From: Dermatemys mawii
Taxonomy: Eukaryota; Chordata; Testudines; Dermatemydidae
Length of the DNA stretch: 64,000 bases
Assembly: GCA_007922305.1 (NCBI GenBank)
Contig: ML677373.1
Coordinates: 17,428,242-17,492,241, forward strand
Direction of reading: 5' to 3'
Below, piece by piece: positions 22,233-35,359 of this stretch; the stretch's first letter is position 1, and every line of letters begins with the position of its first letter. The notes beneath the pieces were generated by a model. The model did no database searches. It was given only the letters and a program-made list of their open reading frames with translations, and was not told where the DNA came from. The position numbers were made by a program, and so were the translations under genes.

Positions 22233-23621
22233 CAACAACTACATATTTGGGTTTCGTCAACCATTTCCTTTTACATTCCTGTGTGAACTGCACAAGGAAA
22301 AGAAGAGGAGACTTGACATGGAAAATTAATTTTGGAATTGTTAAGCAGTGTCAGTTTGCCAAATTTTATTTTCCTGGCCAATTACTGAAATGCTAGTTTT
22401 CAAACAGCCTACCAGATTTTACAAGTGAGCCCGAGAGGACCTTTTCTGAAAGCCTTTCTTTGAGAAGTAGGAGGGGAAGCACATTAATAACTGGGATTCT
22501 AAATTCTCACGGTGGTTGAGCTTTTTACTGTTCACATGGATGTCTGGAAGTTACCAAAAGCCAACTCTCGAGAGGAAGAACATCAATACCATGACAACAG
22601 CCTGACTAGAAGTACAATTAGAGTAGCTTGAGGATGTGCACACTATTTCTTTAAATCTGTGGCAAGAAACTAGGCAGGAAGGGCCTGGAAAGTGTTCTAG
22701 GCAAAACCTTTGCAGTCAAGGGGAAAGCAAGCCATGGACAGAGTAGCTTTAGGGATTAATCCAGTCTCTAACAGAGTCAGCTGTTAGTAGAACCTCCAGC
22801 CTACTAGTAGATGGATCTGCCTGGTCACGAATCCACCAACGCTGCTTTCAGCCGTCCACCCTCACACATCAAGTTACAGGCAGTCCCTACAGAGCACTGC
22901 TCAGTAGCATACTGGGGCACCCTGAGACTGACTGTCCAGACTCTTCACAACTTGATCACCACTTCTGCTGTGATTGTGAGCCTTCCTGCGGGCTTCACTG
23001 AGGCTGTCAGATCTGGTAATTGAGGAAAAACAAAGGCGGCCATACCACCACCCTCCTTTAGTTGCAATAAAATGCCACGAAAGCCTCCAATCTTGAAAAG
23101 CAGTCTTGGTTGCATTATTTATTCAGCACTTGACATGCTGCAGGACACGTCCTTTAGAGAGATTTTAGTTCCTACATGGCTATTTCCTGAAGCCAACAGG
23201 TGTCTCAGGGCAGCTTCAAAACTTCATTGTGCCAGCCAGTCAAAAGGAAGCTGAAACAGGTTTAGCCTGCCCCAGATACAGTTTGTTTCTGAGAAATCTG
23301 CTTATTGTTATCCTGGGCAGGCCACACAGCCTTCTGTTAATAACCCTGTTGACAGAACATTGCATCATGACAGCAAATAATTTACACATAAGGAAATAAA
23401 TGTCTCCACGCCTGAGAAAGAAATGCTCACTATCTGTTGCACAGTGTTCCCTGTTACAGCTGTGTTCCTGCGCACTTTCACTCAACCTCTGCCTGGCCAT
23501 CTGAGAAGAATTGCAGAGGGCACAGTATGTACTGAGAGAATTCCAGAGACCTGGGGCAAGTAGCCTGGTTAGATTCCAGACTGCAGATCAATAGGCTACA
23601 GAAGAAAGCTTGGAATTTACA
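22233..23621. other. Unique non-coding sequence
   Basis: No recognised gene or repeat. Open frames at 22811-23023, 23072-23254 and 23240-23500 have no domain I can name. Confidence 0.45.
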
Positions 23622-23715
23622 GTTATATCAGCATACATCTGGAGTCACTCCACTGACTACAGTGAAGCACTCTGCATTCACATGGGTGTAACTGAAAGCA
23701 GAATTTGGCCGGCAG
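23622..23715. repeat. Foldback repeat remnant, TTTACACTGG family
   Basis: 'catctggagtcactccactgactacagtgaagc' and 'catgggtgtaactgaaagcagaatttggcc' correspond to arm, hinge and arm of the family at 14231-14325. Diverged. Confidence 0.5.
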
Positions 23716-25172
23716 ACTTTGGGGTACTTCCTGGAAACTGACAGGATTAATTTAGCAACTTGAATATTAGTTGCCAAGATCAAGGTCCAAAAAAGAATGT
23801 GCAGCAATGTGGAGATTCAAAGCAGATGGATGGGCAACTAAGGTTTTGTAGTTTAACTTAACAACGTTGGAATTCTTGGGCATATCAGCATCTTCATTCC
23901 ATGGTACGATTCAGTGTCTCTTATTACTTCTGGACACCTTCACGGGAAGCAAAGCCAGAGACATCCCTCAAATGATACAACATAAGAGAACATATACATT
24001 TATGAGAGGCTTAAGAAGAAAAGGTTAAGAAGAATATTGACTCTAGCGCAGCTAAAGCACTATATAATGAGGACATCTATACACAGCACATTAATATTCA
24101 CAGAAGGAAGCTGGAATTTAAAATGTGAAGAGCGACAACAGTTTGGGGAGGGGTTTTAATAGCTGAGCAAGTTGAACGTGATTGACCATGCTCTGGAGGG
24201 CTACGAGCCTGTCCCATTAAGGTAGACTGAGGGATTTGAATGAGATTCACAGTAAGAGCCCTAGGGATCCATTCTAATCCAGCAGGGTCTACCCACTTCA
24301 TCCTCTCTCTCTTTATCCATCACTCCAAATGCCCAGCAGGGACCCAAGTTCTGTGATCTGCTGTAGCCTCCTTATGTCAGCTCAGCTGTTAGGAAAGGGT
24401 CACAAAGCCAGCTTAACCAGCCCCTTGGAATATCCCCATCCAGGGGCATTCTTGGGTGGCACAGGACTGATATAAGAGAGTTTACACTGTTTTAGCAGAT
24501 GGGAGTGGCCAGAGACAGAAGCAGTCAAGGTCAGAGCACACTGGACTCTGGCTGTTCTAGGCCAGTAGGCCTTGATGAGGCCCAGAATCTCAGAAGCACA
24601 ACAGTGTTGTACAGTTTCCTTTGCTCCTTACCCCCCAGCACAGCTCAGAACGTAGCCCAGTAATCCTGGGGCGACTCCGCTTGCAAGGTCTCTTCAGAAC
24701 TTAAAACTCAACTTTATAGTAGATTTGAACCAGCCCAGACTATGGGGGCGGAGGCTTGTTGAAATCTAAACCCTGAGCTGGATTTCACAGATTTCCCTGC
24801 CCTAAAGGGGATGGACCAAAACCCTGGATCCAAACATGCCAGAACTTCAGAGTGTTTAAAACCTGGACCCAAAGCCAATATTTTTGTGGTCTGGATCTAT
24901 CTAGACCTTCACTCTCATTCACTGGACTCCTTCCACTCTGGATGCACCTCAAATGAGGCTTTCCTGGAATTCTCCTACCACCACTTGAACATTGATACAG
25001 CTGTGCAGGGAATGCTAACCTTCAACAATTCCTCTGTGTCAAGACACATCCTAACGATATTTGCAAGCATTTCAAGAAGGCACACAGAACCAGGGCAGGC
25101 TGGCAGCAAGGTGCCCAATCTCTTAAAAGCCTCTGGTTGTAGTTAAAGCTCCCGCATTTTAAACATGACCCT
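23716..25172. other. Unique non-coding sequence
   Basis: The 111-codon plus frame at 24811-25146 is the only longer one. Its translation shows no recognised domain and its length is within chance for this window. Confidence 0.4.
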
Positions 25173-25275
25173 GTCCTTGTCTACACTAGGGGGGGTGTCA
25201 TGTTCAATATCACGTTAATTAAAATGTATTAGAAAACCCATTGTCTAGTTTTGTTAGTGGAGACGTGGCCTAGAT
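25173..25275. mobile_element. Small MITE with GTCTACACTA-type ends
   Basis: The left end 'ccttgtctacactagg' is inverted at the right end as 'gttagtggagacgtggcc'. Roughly 100 bases, AT-rich inside, no coding capacity. Same end type as the elements at 36739, 51502 and 56083. Confidence 0.55.
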
Positions 25276-27889
25276 GTTTACGTTACGTGCCAGCAATGGA
25301 CAGTCATTCTGGCTCGTTCAACAACACTTAGCTCCTACTGTGCTAAGCGCTTTGAGAGTCACAGGAGCACTAGCCATTTGTGCAAATAACTGCATGTGTC
25401 TGTTGTACTTGAAACTGCAGTTCCTTCTCCCTCAGAAAAACTGCATTGGTAGAGATATATTACTCAGGGCTGTTGTGATTTATAACCAAGAATACACAGA
25501 AAATGCATTAACTGGATATACACCTGATCCAAAACCCATTATTGAAATGAATGGAAAGAATATTTGCATCTGTTTTTGGTAAATGAACTTGATTTACATG
25601 TTACAAGGTCATTGTCATGGCGTTTTAAAATTTCCTATTCAGTAATATTTCAGGAGTTTGACACTCAGAGACAGAAATCAAAGAGCAGGAGCTAAGTTAG
25701 TAATGCACAAATGTCTACACCAGCGGGAATCTTCATACCAAAATAGCCCACTGATCCATCTGGTGTGGTCTGCTGCTTCTGAAAATGACATAATCCAAAA
25801 TATTTGACTTTGGCTTTAATGGGCTTTGAATCAGGTCTGTAATGGATCTCTTCCCTGGTCCCGTGGACAGTGCCTCAGTTTCCCTTTCAGATAAATAAGA
25901 TTTAGCACCACATTCCAGGTCAATGGAGGTCCAGAATGAAACAGTCAGAAGTTAACATCCTCATCAGGTTCCTTCTCTCAAGTGTTTCTCCTGAGGCCCA
26001 GCTCATCCCAGTGGTTAGTGTATAGAGATCAAACATACACAACCGGAGGATCCAAGCTAGATAATATGTGACTGGATCCTGGGTTACCTTGTCCCACGCC
26101 CTCAACCAGGTCAAAACATGTTCTCACCCAACTGCTGTGGGAAATGGGCGAAGGAAAGGAAAGTTTTTTCCTCCTTTTTCTGCTAGAAGTCTTGATCCTG
26201 GGCCCCGAAAGGAAGCAAAGGTCACTTCCTTCACCCAGAAAAAAACCCTTTCCAAACAGAGCTCCCCAAAACACCAAAATAGCCTTGATCTGTTAAGGCA
26301 AGCTGAAAGATTCATCTGTGTGCAAGAAGGAAGGGGTTGATGAGGCTTGGAGCTTCGATCTGTCTTAGGGTGAGGGAAACCATGTAAAAGAAAAACTCCC
26401 TGTGTGGGTTTCTCCTTCTTCAATCTCTCGGCAATTCCACACTCTCTACTACTCCCTTAGCTACCTCACTGGCTCTCACAAACCCATCCTGAGGAGCCCA
26501 ACCAGCAGCTGCTTCCTCTCCAACATGTGAGAGACAGTGGCTTACATGACAGCAAGGTCCTCTTTCCCAGAATGCCTTATGCCAGCATCAGGGAACTTCA
26601 GGAACAGAGCCTTATTTTAAAGGGAAAGAAGTAGGTCTTATTACAGCCTCCTGAATGCTTCAGAGTAAGACCCCCAAAATACATATTGCACCTGAAAATA
26701 CCACCCCATCACATTCAGAAAATAATGGTCCCAATTCTCCAGTCCATTACAACAGCCGTACACCAATATTTACCATTAACTCCGCTGATCTCAACGGATG
26801 ACACCTTCTCCCTGCCCTTTAGAATAAAGGGCCTGATTTTCAAACCAGCCTATGTTTTTATGTGCATAATTTTACTCATAATTCCCCCCTCCCAGTGCAT
26901 TCATGCTTTTTCCCTTTTCCAGTTGGAAATCTGTAGGCACAGTTCATTGCAGGTACAGATCTGCATCTGCCAAAACAGAGGCCTGCTTTGAACAATGAAG
27001 CTCAAAATGCATTTGGACAGATGAGCATAGGAGCCAAACCTCGACCTAAGCTTCCATATGGCAAATACAGAATCAAACGACTTTCCAGAAAAAGACTTTT
27101 CCAAAATAACTTGGCTCATCATATTTTCGTTCAGATTAAATTCAAAGAATTGTAAATCACACGACCTGGGAGCTTTCTTCTATAAAACACTCTTAAGTAT
27201 CACATTAAGCTTTGAGATCTTTATGTCGGATTCAATCCTAAAAAATGCTTTGAGAAAGAGAACCAGTCACCTTTCCTTGGGGGTGAGGTTTGACCCTGTA
27301 GAGATGGGAAAATTGGGATAAAGTACAATAACTTTTTGTGGGATTGGGAGGTTGGAGTTTCTTCTCTGCGGGTAACCAGTTAAAAGATGAGAAAGACCAA
27401 GGGAAGAAGTTTTCTCTGGAATCAAGTGGAAAAGGCTGATCTCTTTCCAAACATTAATCCCTTGCTGTACATGAATTAGAAGCTGGTGCCAAGTTGTTTA
27501 TCTTACACACAAACTAGATTTATCTAATGATCTATTCATAATGACTTCCAAGTTACGGCAACCTGAGTACCCTAGAGGCTTAACGGCACAAAAAGGGTAC
27601 CCAGTCTTGAAGGTTCATCACACACACAAGTGGGCTGAGAATGAACTTTGATGGGACCAGACATCAGCTGCCAGGCTCCTCGATGGATCCTGACAAACAA
27701 GGGAGGGAATGGAGATTAAAATCCTCTCAGCTCCATCCTGCTGTCCCGGGCTTTCCATCGCTGCCCTTCAGCCGCAGCAGCAAACCAGCTTTCCGTTATC
27801 AGACTAGAACTCTCACTTCACACATTATTCATTTCTCCTCGGCAGCCCATTTATTGGCATTTGCCTAAGAAAACCTGCTAACCGCTGCC
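25276..27889. other. Unique non-coding sequence
   Basis: Several opposing frames (26029-26423) shadow each other. 25510-25560 and 26825-26860 contain short 'gatccaaaacccattattg' and 'gggcctgattttcaaacc' pieces typical of degraded foldback repeats. No exon recognised. Confidence 0.4.
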
Positions 27890-27891
27890 TC

Positions 27892-28090
27892 CATAGGTGC
27901 TGATTCCGTGGATCCTTCAAGGCTCGAGCACCCAGGGGAAAAAAAAATAGTGGGTGCTCAACACTCACTAGCAGCACCCCCTTCAGCTCCTTCCTCTCCC
28001 CCACCAGCGCCGACCGCTCACCAGTGATCCGCTGTGCAGGAGGAGCTGGGGGAGGAACAGGGGCAGGGAGAGGTGGAGCAAGGAAGGGGT
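27892..28090 (+). mobile_element. GC-rich DNA transposon fragment, probably hAT-type
   Basis: Starts 'cataggtgctgattccgtgg'. A stem formed by 'gagcaccca' and 'tgggtgctca' follows, then C-rich then G-rich sequence ('ccccttcagctcc...aggagctgggggagg'). The same opening reappears within the element at 47407-47552. I found no clear target duplication. Confidence 0.55.
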
Positions 28091-28757
28091 GTCCCTGGGG
28101 AAATCAAAGTCGACATCTCTGCCTCCCCTTCCCCTTGACAGGCTTTGGGATGTCTCCCACTATTACCCCATCTCCCAGGCATACTGGCTAAGGGTCAGAC
28201 CCTTCCCCAGAGCACACAGCTGGAGTAAAATGGCTCTGCATTCCACCATGGAAGCATGGGAAGAGGAGCAGCGTCCCCAGCCCCTGCCTACAGTAACTGG
28301 GGTGCACTCAGGGAATTCTCCCCTCTCCCCACCGGTTTGAATGACCAGTGGATCAGCACAGGCCCTGGCCACATCACCACAGAGTGTGGCCATAGAGCCT
28401 GGCTCCCTGGTGCGTGCTGTAATATCAAAAAGCTCTTGCAGGCTTGCACATCCCCCACGCAGCAGTGGGTGCCTTCACTGCCATGGCTGGCTTGGGGTAC
28501 TGGAGAGAGGCGGGACTGAGCTGTGACTGGGGATGCTCATGTCATTCCATGTTTCATTCTTGGACCTTTCCCCACTGCAGTCCTCGAGTCTTTCATTTCC
28601 GCCTGCCCCCAGCGTGTATTTTACAGTAGCTCGGTGCAGGCCCCTAATTTCACCCTGCAAGAACGAGAAAACCGCCGCAGGGGAGGCAGAGTCTGCAGGC
28701 TCCAAGTCTATAACATTTTCCACAAAACTCCCACTGGAAGACCCTCTTTTAGGAGGG
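28091..28757. other. Moderately GC-rich unique sequence
   Basis: Overlapping frames of 60-94 codons occur on both strands, as GC-rich sequence tends to give. None shows a recognised domain or splice context. A hidden exon cannot be excluded by eye. Confidence 0.35.
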
Positions 28758-28990
28758 GAAAGGAAGTTTTTTGTACAGTGGCTAGAGCAGGGTAATGGGA
28801 GGACGCCTGGGCTCTGATGCTGATGCTGCCGCTAATCCAGTGAGAGGCCTGGAGGGGGTCACTTAACTTCTCGGGGTCTCATTTTCCATATCTGTGAAGT
28901 GAGTATTCAGATTCCCATCTCGCAGCAGCATTGCACCAAGTAATATTCTTAAGTGCTTTGAGACCCTTGGTTGAGAGGCGGCATAGACAG
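28758..28990 (+). repeat. SINE, diverged copy
   Basis: 'cagtggctagagcagggtaatgggaggacgcctgggctctgatg' is the tRNA-like head. It is followed by 'gggggtcacttaacttctcgg', 'tctgtgaagtgag' and the 3' end 'gtgctttgagacccttggttgagagg'. Confidence 0.65.
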
Positions 28991-29419
28991 TCAAAGGATA
29001 ACTACTGGCAAAGGGAGAAATCTGCTCATTGGTCTTTACTGCTGATGGGTTCAGAATGAGTTAAACTCTGCCACATGCATTCATTTCCAGAGCCCTTTCT
29101 AAATTTGCTCCTTCTTATTGGTGCCAATAAATCCTTACATTCCATCCATGCTTCTCTAAAAGATACAGACATAAATTCTCATTTCTACTTGGCCAGATTC
29201 GTGACTGAAACAAAAGGACAAGGGGGTTGCGGGGGAGACAGTGCAACTGCACATTCAGCCTATAGTACAATCTTCTCTTGAAACACATTTAAGAAGAGCC
29301 AAGGGCTCTCCGGGCAGCAGTTTTAATGGCACACTTATTCAGAAGAATGCAACTTCAGCATCCAGCCAGCATCACAGCTGCAAATAACAGTGATTGCATG
29401 TTTCCTGGATGTAGCTAGT
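28991..29419. other. Unique non-coding sequence
   Basis: No recognised gene or repeat. Confidence 0.4.
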
Positions 29420-29645
29420 AACGATAATGAAAATAATACTTTGCACTTCTCTAGTACATAAGATCTCAAAGCACTTTAGCAGTAAATTGTGAATGTTTGT
29501 AATCAAGTCCCAGTGAAGAAGGCAAGTATCATTTGCCTCAGTCTGCAGATGGGGAAAGTGAGGCAAGAAAAGGTTAAGTGACTTGTTTAAGAGCACAGAA
29601 CATACTTGAGGCAGAGTCAGGAATAGAATAGAGTCTCCTGTCGCC
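29420..29645 (-). repeat. Reverse SINE copy
   Basis: 'gataatgaaaataatactttgcacttct', 'gatctcaaagcactttagcag', 'cagatggggaaagtgaggcaag' and 'gttaagtgacttgtttaagagcac' run in the order expected for the reverse complement of this SINE family's CORE and 3' region. Confidence 0.7.
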
Positions 29646-31787
29646 AATTCTTATGCCTCAAACACATCAGGGCTAGTACATTTTGACACATTTCCCTGTT
29701 TTGCCATAATCATTGCCAGGAATTTCTCAGGCTTTGCTTTACGTAAGTTCACCTCCCTGAACAATTTTGGATTATTGTGCCATTCCTATGACCCACAGCT
29801 CCCTTCTGCTTATAGATTCTGAACGCCCCCTTATATATAGTGAATCCCCTGTACAGATAGCAATCCAATATGACGCAGTCCATATTGCATCATCTCAGCC
29901 CATGCAAACACCCGAAACAAGAGAAATCCAACATACTCTCATCATTCAGACATTGTCTGTTGGTAGGAACAGCTAGAATTTTTTAATATATTTTCCACAC
30001 AGTAGAGCATGATATATTTAATTAATGAACTGTGACATGTAACCCACCTTCCCTTCCTGGAACTGTATAGGTTATTAGTAGTAGCTTTACCCGTGCCAGT
30101 GATAATTCTTGAGGAGGAATTTGTGGTATCCCTCTCATTAACGGAATTCTGGTCTGCTGTTGTAGTCATTTTGATTTGGGGTTTTGGAGGAGGTTTTCCC
30201 CAAACAACACCCATACTTTTCAGCCACCTGTCTGAAAGTTGTGATACTCCAAGTTGGTCTGCTGAGAGGTTCTCTCTCCTGAGGGAGTTCTCCCTGTAGA
30301 CTATTTGATTGCAGAGTTCAGGAGGCCAAGAATCACTCTTCCTCTCCCCACTAAATATGCCCCTGAGCTCTATAATTAATCGCTGTGAAATGGAACACAG
30401 CAGCCCAACTTGTTCCTCTGGTGTGATGCAAAAGTGCATTTAATATATTAAATGCAAAAGGGCCATTTAATATATTACTTTAGAGGTGGAGTTTGACTCT
30501 TTTAATGCAGAAATCCAATGTCTGCCTTGTTCAAGAACATAACAGACTGTAACAGGGTTAGTGGGACTGGAAAGGATTCTGCAGACCTAAGGAGAATTTA
30601 AACCACCCTGTGGCATGCTTAGTTATAAATCAGAAACATCAGTGTAAAGACAGTCCTGTCTCTTTAAAGGCCAAACACAATTGCACCAGGGCTTCCCCAG
30701 TCAAAATACAAGCTGAAGATGGACAGTATGGCTTTCTTCAGCCCCATCCAAAGCAACAGGCTAAAGTGTGGATGACTCCAGCCAAGTTCAGAAGGGGGAG
30801 GGAGATATCACCTTTAGCAAAGGTGACAATAAATAAAGTAATATTACATACTAATATGTATGTCTTTCTTAGTAAATAGTTATATCCATATAAAATGTTG
30901 ATTATTAAATCATATTAATATTGTATATAATATACTTAATAAATATCCTGGTAAAATGCTATGTGCTTCCTAGTTCAAAGTCATTACAAAAGCATAGGCA
31001 CAACCACTACGGGGTGCAGGGGAACAGATTCTCCACAACAACTGTCTCATCTGTTTTACAACTGCTGTGATCCAAAAGTTGCGAGGGTGATTGCAGCTTC
31101 ACAAAGCAGCACTGGTATTGTTAACAAGTGTTGTGCGGCCCTTGCCATTTGCAAGATGCATCTGTTGCTCTTGTCACGAGTAACTTTTAGAATCGGACAC
31201 TACTGAAATTTAGAGGACAGAGAAGCACCGAGAATGGGATCTGCCTAATTGCAGGAAAACTGACCACCAAAACTCCTTATGTAGGACTAGATGGTGCATC
31301 TAGGCACCACCATGAGTAAGAGGTGGGATGTAAGATATGCCATCCCAGAGATAGCCAATGGATATGGGAGGGCAGAGTCGAGTTTCTGCCTGTCCAACCT
31401 GTTCACAGTGGGAGTAGGTGGTGGAAATGGCTTGCCCTCAACAAGAGACGTGGACCCAGAATCCAAGGTTAAGCAAGGGCTGTTAGGGGGAATTACTCCC
31501 TAACCAGGGATGAGCAATATGAAATTGTTATCATTTACAGTCTGAAATTGGTTTGTATTTCAAGGGAGCGGGATAGGAAGCTGAAATTTTACTGTTACAT
31601 TTTAGATAAGGACTTAGTCATCATTATAAATATAGTGTGATTTGAATGTCATAGCTAAGGACATATTACAAAAAGCATAACTTTGAACTTTGCTGCATTA
31701 ATTAGTTTTCCAACCGGATGTGAGACCAGACAGAGTATATGATAGCGAGCAGACAGTCGAGATAATGCATTACCTAAAGACAAGGGA
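29646..31787. other. Unique non-coding sequence holding the longest open frame of the window
   Basis: A 165-codon minus-strand frame (29942-30439) lies here. It is rich in Ser, Thr and Asn and shows no domain or signal I can name. About one frame of this length is expected by chance in 64 kb, so I do not call it a gene. 30840-30960 is extremely AT-rich. No repeat recognised. Confidence 0.4.
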
Positions 31788-32075
31788 TTGGGTTTAGCTG
31801 GTGTAGGAAAGAGGCGGAATGAGGGTTTGGAGGAAGGAGTGGAATGGGAATGGGCGGGGGGCGGAGCAGGGGCAGGAAGAGGCGAGACGGGGTGGCAGAA
31901 GGGGCACGGTGCGGGTGGAGCAGGAGCGGAGGGGGGCTGGGCCCGGTTGCTTGCTGCTGCCGGCGCTCAGGCCCCTGGGCCGTCCTGGCCCCCACATTCC
32001 CCTGAAGCATGGGGGCCCCCAAAGTGCGGGGCCTGGGGTGGTTGCCCCGGTTTGTCCTACGGACAGGATGGCTCT
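31788..32075. other. GC- and CpG-rich island, probably transposon-derived
   Basis: Plus strand is strongly G-rich to about 31960 then C-rich, with many CpG. 'gcatgggggcccccaaag' and 'cggggcctggggtggttgcccc' resemble the GC-rich interior of turtle hAT-type elements. Several ORFs in both directions (up to 131 codons) are by-products of the composition. An unmethylated CpG-island promoter is the alternative. Confidence 0.45.
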
Positions 32076-33664
32076 GCTTGGACTCGCCCAGGCCTACCCC
32101 ATCAGACCCACCATTATTCCCCTTTAGCCCCTTTACATGGCAGTGTAGTCCTATTCCCGACACCAACGGAGGCTCAAGACTAATCCGTTAATATTAAAAA
32201 ATGTGGATGATGTGCAATTAATTCCACATTGTGGCTGTGTCCTACGCCAAAACTGTTTGGCTTGTTCATCACGAATGAGAGCACTGACACATAAATCTAT
32301 TTTCCCTGTTGCACAACAGAACGTCTCACTTCTCCCCCCGTCCCCTTGTATTGTACAGTGCAATGGGTTGTTTTACTTCTTTTTATTTGTGCTGTCTCTT
32401 AAGTTGTACTTGCTGCCACATGGATTCAGACTCTACTTACATTTCCATAAAGCACCGCTCAACCCTTACTCCCATCAACCTATGGGTTACAAGCCTCTTC
32501 CAAAGCCACAGAAGTCAATGGGCGTCTTTCCAGTGACTTCAGCTCAGGCCATCTATTCTTGGATTGCTATCCTCTTTCACATGAGCTGTCCCATCGACTT
32601 CAGTGGCACTACTCTCCTGGAAGCAATGAGCAGGAACTTTAGTAGATGCCAAGTACAGTGGCCGGGCTTCAAGAGTTGCTAATAGAACATGACTTTTCAC
32701 TTTAACCAGACCCATCAGTCTTCCCCCTTATATTGCGAGGAAATAGCTCTCCAAATGGTACAAGAAATTTAACAGGGACCACTGGATTCTGAAGAGTGTA
32801 AGGAGTGACCACTGTATCGGGAACGATCAGTCAGTCTGGACCTATTCTACCACTACCTTCCTCCAGTTTTATTCTGTTTGTTTTACTCCATTGATTTAAC
32901 TTCTTGAAATCAGTGCAGTCACACCAGCACATGTGAAGAGGCGTGGAAACTGGCCCACTGTTCTGAAACTTTACAGATGTCTGCTAGCATAACATGGGAG
33001 AAGTATTATTCTATCAACCAACATCTATTTTGTTGGGGTTTTTTAATGTGGAAAATGTCAGTGGCACTTCACTCTATTTGTCTTTTTTTCTTCTTTAGTC
33101 ATATGATAGTGTGCACTTAAAACCAATGAATCATCAAAAAAAAGTCACAAAGAGAAAAATAGCTCATATGTATGCCTCTGTGGTCAATGAAATCACTGAC
33201 AACAGGTATAATGGGAATAATTATATATTGCTGAGAAATGTTACCCTAAGCCCAGTTCTGAAGGGCAGTTTCAGAAATGTTCAGCAGTTGGTTCCAAGTT
33301 TGTAAGTGCCAGGTTAGGAGGATTTTAGATTTGTGTTATTACAGTGAAATATCCTTCCCTAGTGCCTGTTATGTGCTGACACATTGTTATACTTAACCAA
33401 GCAACAACAACTAATAGTCTAAACATGCATTGATTTCCATGGGGTTTTTAATTGACTTTTAAGTTGGGAAATATCTTGTCAATAGACACTTGAATATCCA
33501 GCTTTTGGAGAATCTGACACTATTGTGTAACTGATCTTTTTAAGTATTAATATTGATTGATTTATATTTTTATAATATTTAGGGTCTGATTCTGAAAGCC
33601 CTTAATCACTAGTAGTTCTTACTCACTTCACTAATAACTCTGACGTTTCTGGGACTACTTTCCA
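32076..33664. other. Unique non-coding sequence
   Basis: The 159-codon plus frame at 32203-32682 runs through foldback-repeat scraps ('gacttcagctcaggcc', 'catcgacttcagtgg'), which argues against a gene. 33575-33660 holds another scrap ('gggtctgattctgaaagccc'). Confidence 0.4.
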
Positions 33665-33903
33665 GGAGGAGAAGGATGGCCTAGTGGTTACAGCGCTACC
33701 ATTGGACTTGGGAGACCTGGATTCCCTGCTCTGCCACAATCTTCTTGTGAGACTTTGGGCAAGTCACTTAGCCTCTCTGTTCCTGCTCTGTAAAATGGGG
33801 ATAATAGAACATCCTAACTAACAGGAGTATTGTGATAATTAATATATTGAAGACTGTGAGGCGCAGACACTTCAGTGATGTGGGGCATGGAAGTATCTTA
33901 CAT
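33665..33903 (+). repeat. tRNA-headed SINE, near complete
   Basis: Head 'gaaggatggcctagtggttacagcgc' has an A-box TGGCCTAGTGG. A degenerate B-box 'acctggattccc' follows, then 'tttgggcaagtcacttagcctctctg', 'gtaaaatggggataatag' and a 3' end 'gtgaggcgcagacacttcagtgatg'. This is the clearest tRNA-like head in the window. Confidence 0.8.
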
Positions 33904-35359
33904 AGACAGTGAAAGTTTGCAGGATCAGACCCTGCAACTTTTTGATTCTCACACCCATTTCTCCTTCATGAGCCCACTTTTCATTCACACGCTCATAGTA
34001 ACACAAGCCTCAATTGAAAATGATTAGCAATTGGCGTGTTACTGATTCAATGTAAATATGACCTAGAAGATCAGGAGTCAGACTCACTGTTGCCTATGTG
34101 AAATAAATTGTCCTTGATCCAGTTCAGTGGCGAGGATTCTGTGTAAAAAAAAATCACCCTTGCAGATGGCAGTCTCCATGGAGACGCTAAGGGCTTAATG
34201 GGCATTAATTAACCTCTCAGTCTGATGACTTCTGAACAAGGCTGAGACAGATAAGTGGAGCACCATGCCCTATGGTTGCCTTTTATACAGGCTATGAGAG
34301 GATTCCAGTGTCCCGTGCTGCCAGCCCTAAGGCCTTCTGGGAATATTCAGTCAAAACAAACATTTAAAAATAAAATGAATATACAAAGTCCTGCAGGGTG
34401 AGAATCTAACCCCCCCCCCAAACCAATGCAGCTCTGAGAAATGGAAGCAATTAAAAAGTGGGGGCACAGCTGTCACTGTACTGCACTGTGAACGGGCACC
34501 CTGGTCACTGATGCTGCTGCAGCACAGGGAACAGTGCAGGTTTCACTGAAGGCAATTAATCAGTTTCCGCTGGGGGTTACTGACACTTGGGTGGCAACTG
34601 CTGGGCTAACGAGGCAACTGACTCAATCATTGGGAGGATCTGAGTGGGAGGAACAGGAAGCAGGGGAGCTCAGAGGGTGAGCCCAGGCTGAGGAGAGAAG
34701 GCAATAACTTACATAGCATAACCCAGCAATACATTTTGCTATACTATGTAAGTGAAGAATAAATACACATGTGATGAAAGGGTAACAACCTGCTGTGTGT
34801 TTGTGGTTAAGAGATCAAGAAACAGAGCAAGCAGGGCTGCACACTGAGTACCCAAGGAGCTGCCCTGTGATATGTACCTTTATATTTCTAAGGACTCTCC
34901 CTGTGGCCAAAGACAGCAGCTATTTCGTTCTAAGAGTTCCTGTAGCCTGTTACAGAGGATAAACGCTCACTGTGCTCTCTTGGAAAATGTATCTGCGTGC
35001 TTTCCATTACTTTAAAATAAAGCTCTTTCAGACTCTATGTATGCTCTTTATGAATCAAAAAACACAAAAACACAATTCAGATGAATCACACCTACAACAT
35101 GAGACTCGCCCATCCGCCACATCCCGGCCCCCTGGCCTAGCACAGCAACACAAATTCACCAACCCTGGTCTTGACGCTATGAGATGCTAAGTGGCCTCAA
35201 CTCCCATTGACTTGCACTGAGGTAGCTCATCACAAGGCAGTTCTAAGCAACGAGAGATATTTCTGAGATCATCATTTATGTCCAGAATGATTAAAGCAGT
35301 TAGGTGAGCTCCTGCCAATGCTAGGAACAGCCAAACATTCAGCCTACCGTAAAGAAAAC
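33904..35359. other. Unique non-coding sequence with two palindromic sites
   Basis: GTCTCCATGGAGAC at 34172-34185 is a perfect 14-bp palindrome resembling an RFX-type X-box. A 14-bp hairpin with one mismatch (ACTTACATAGCATA / TATACTATGTAAGT) lies at 34707-34720 and 34740-34753. No exon recognised. Confidence 0.4.

Noticed and set aside
31774..32191. 130-131-codon frames on both strands as a proline/glycine-rich protein
   Set aside because: Both strands and three frames are open together, as expected of GC-rich sequence with few stop codons.
32203..32682. 159-codon plus frame as a gene
   Set aside because: It crosses foldback-repeat scraps, lacks any domain, and its length is within chance for the window.
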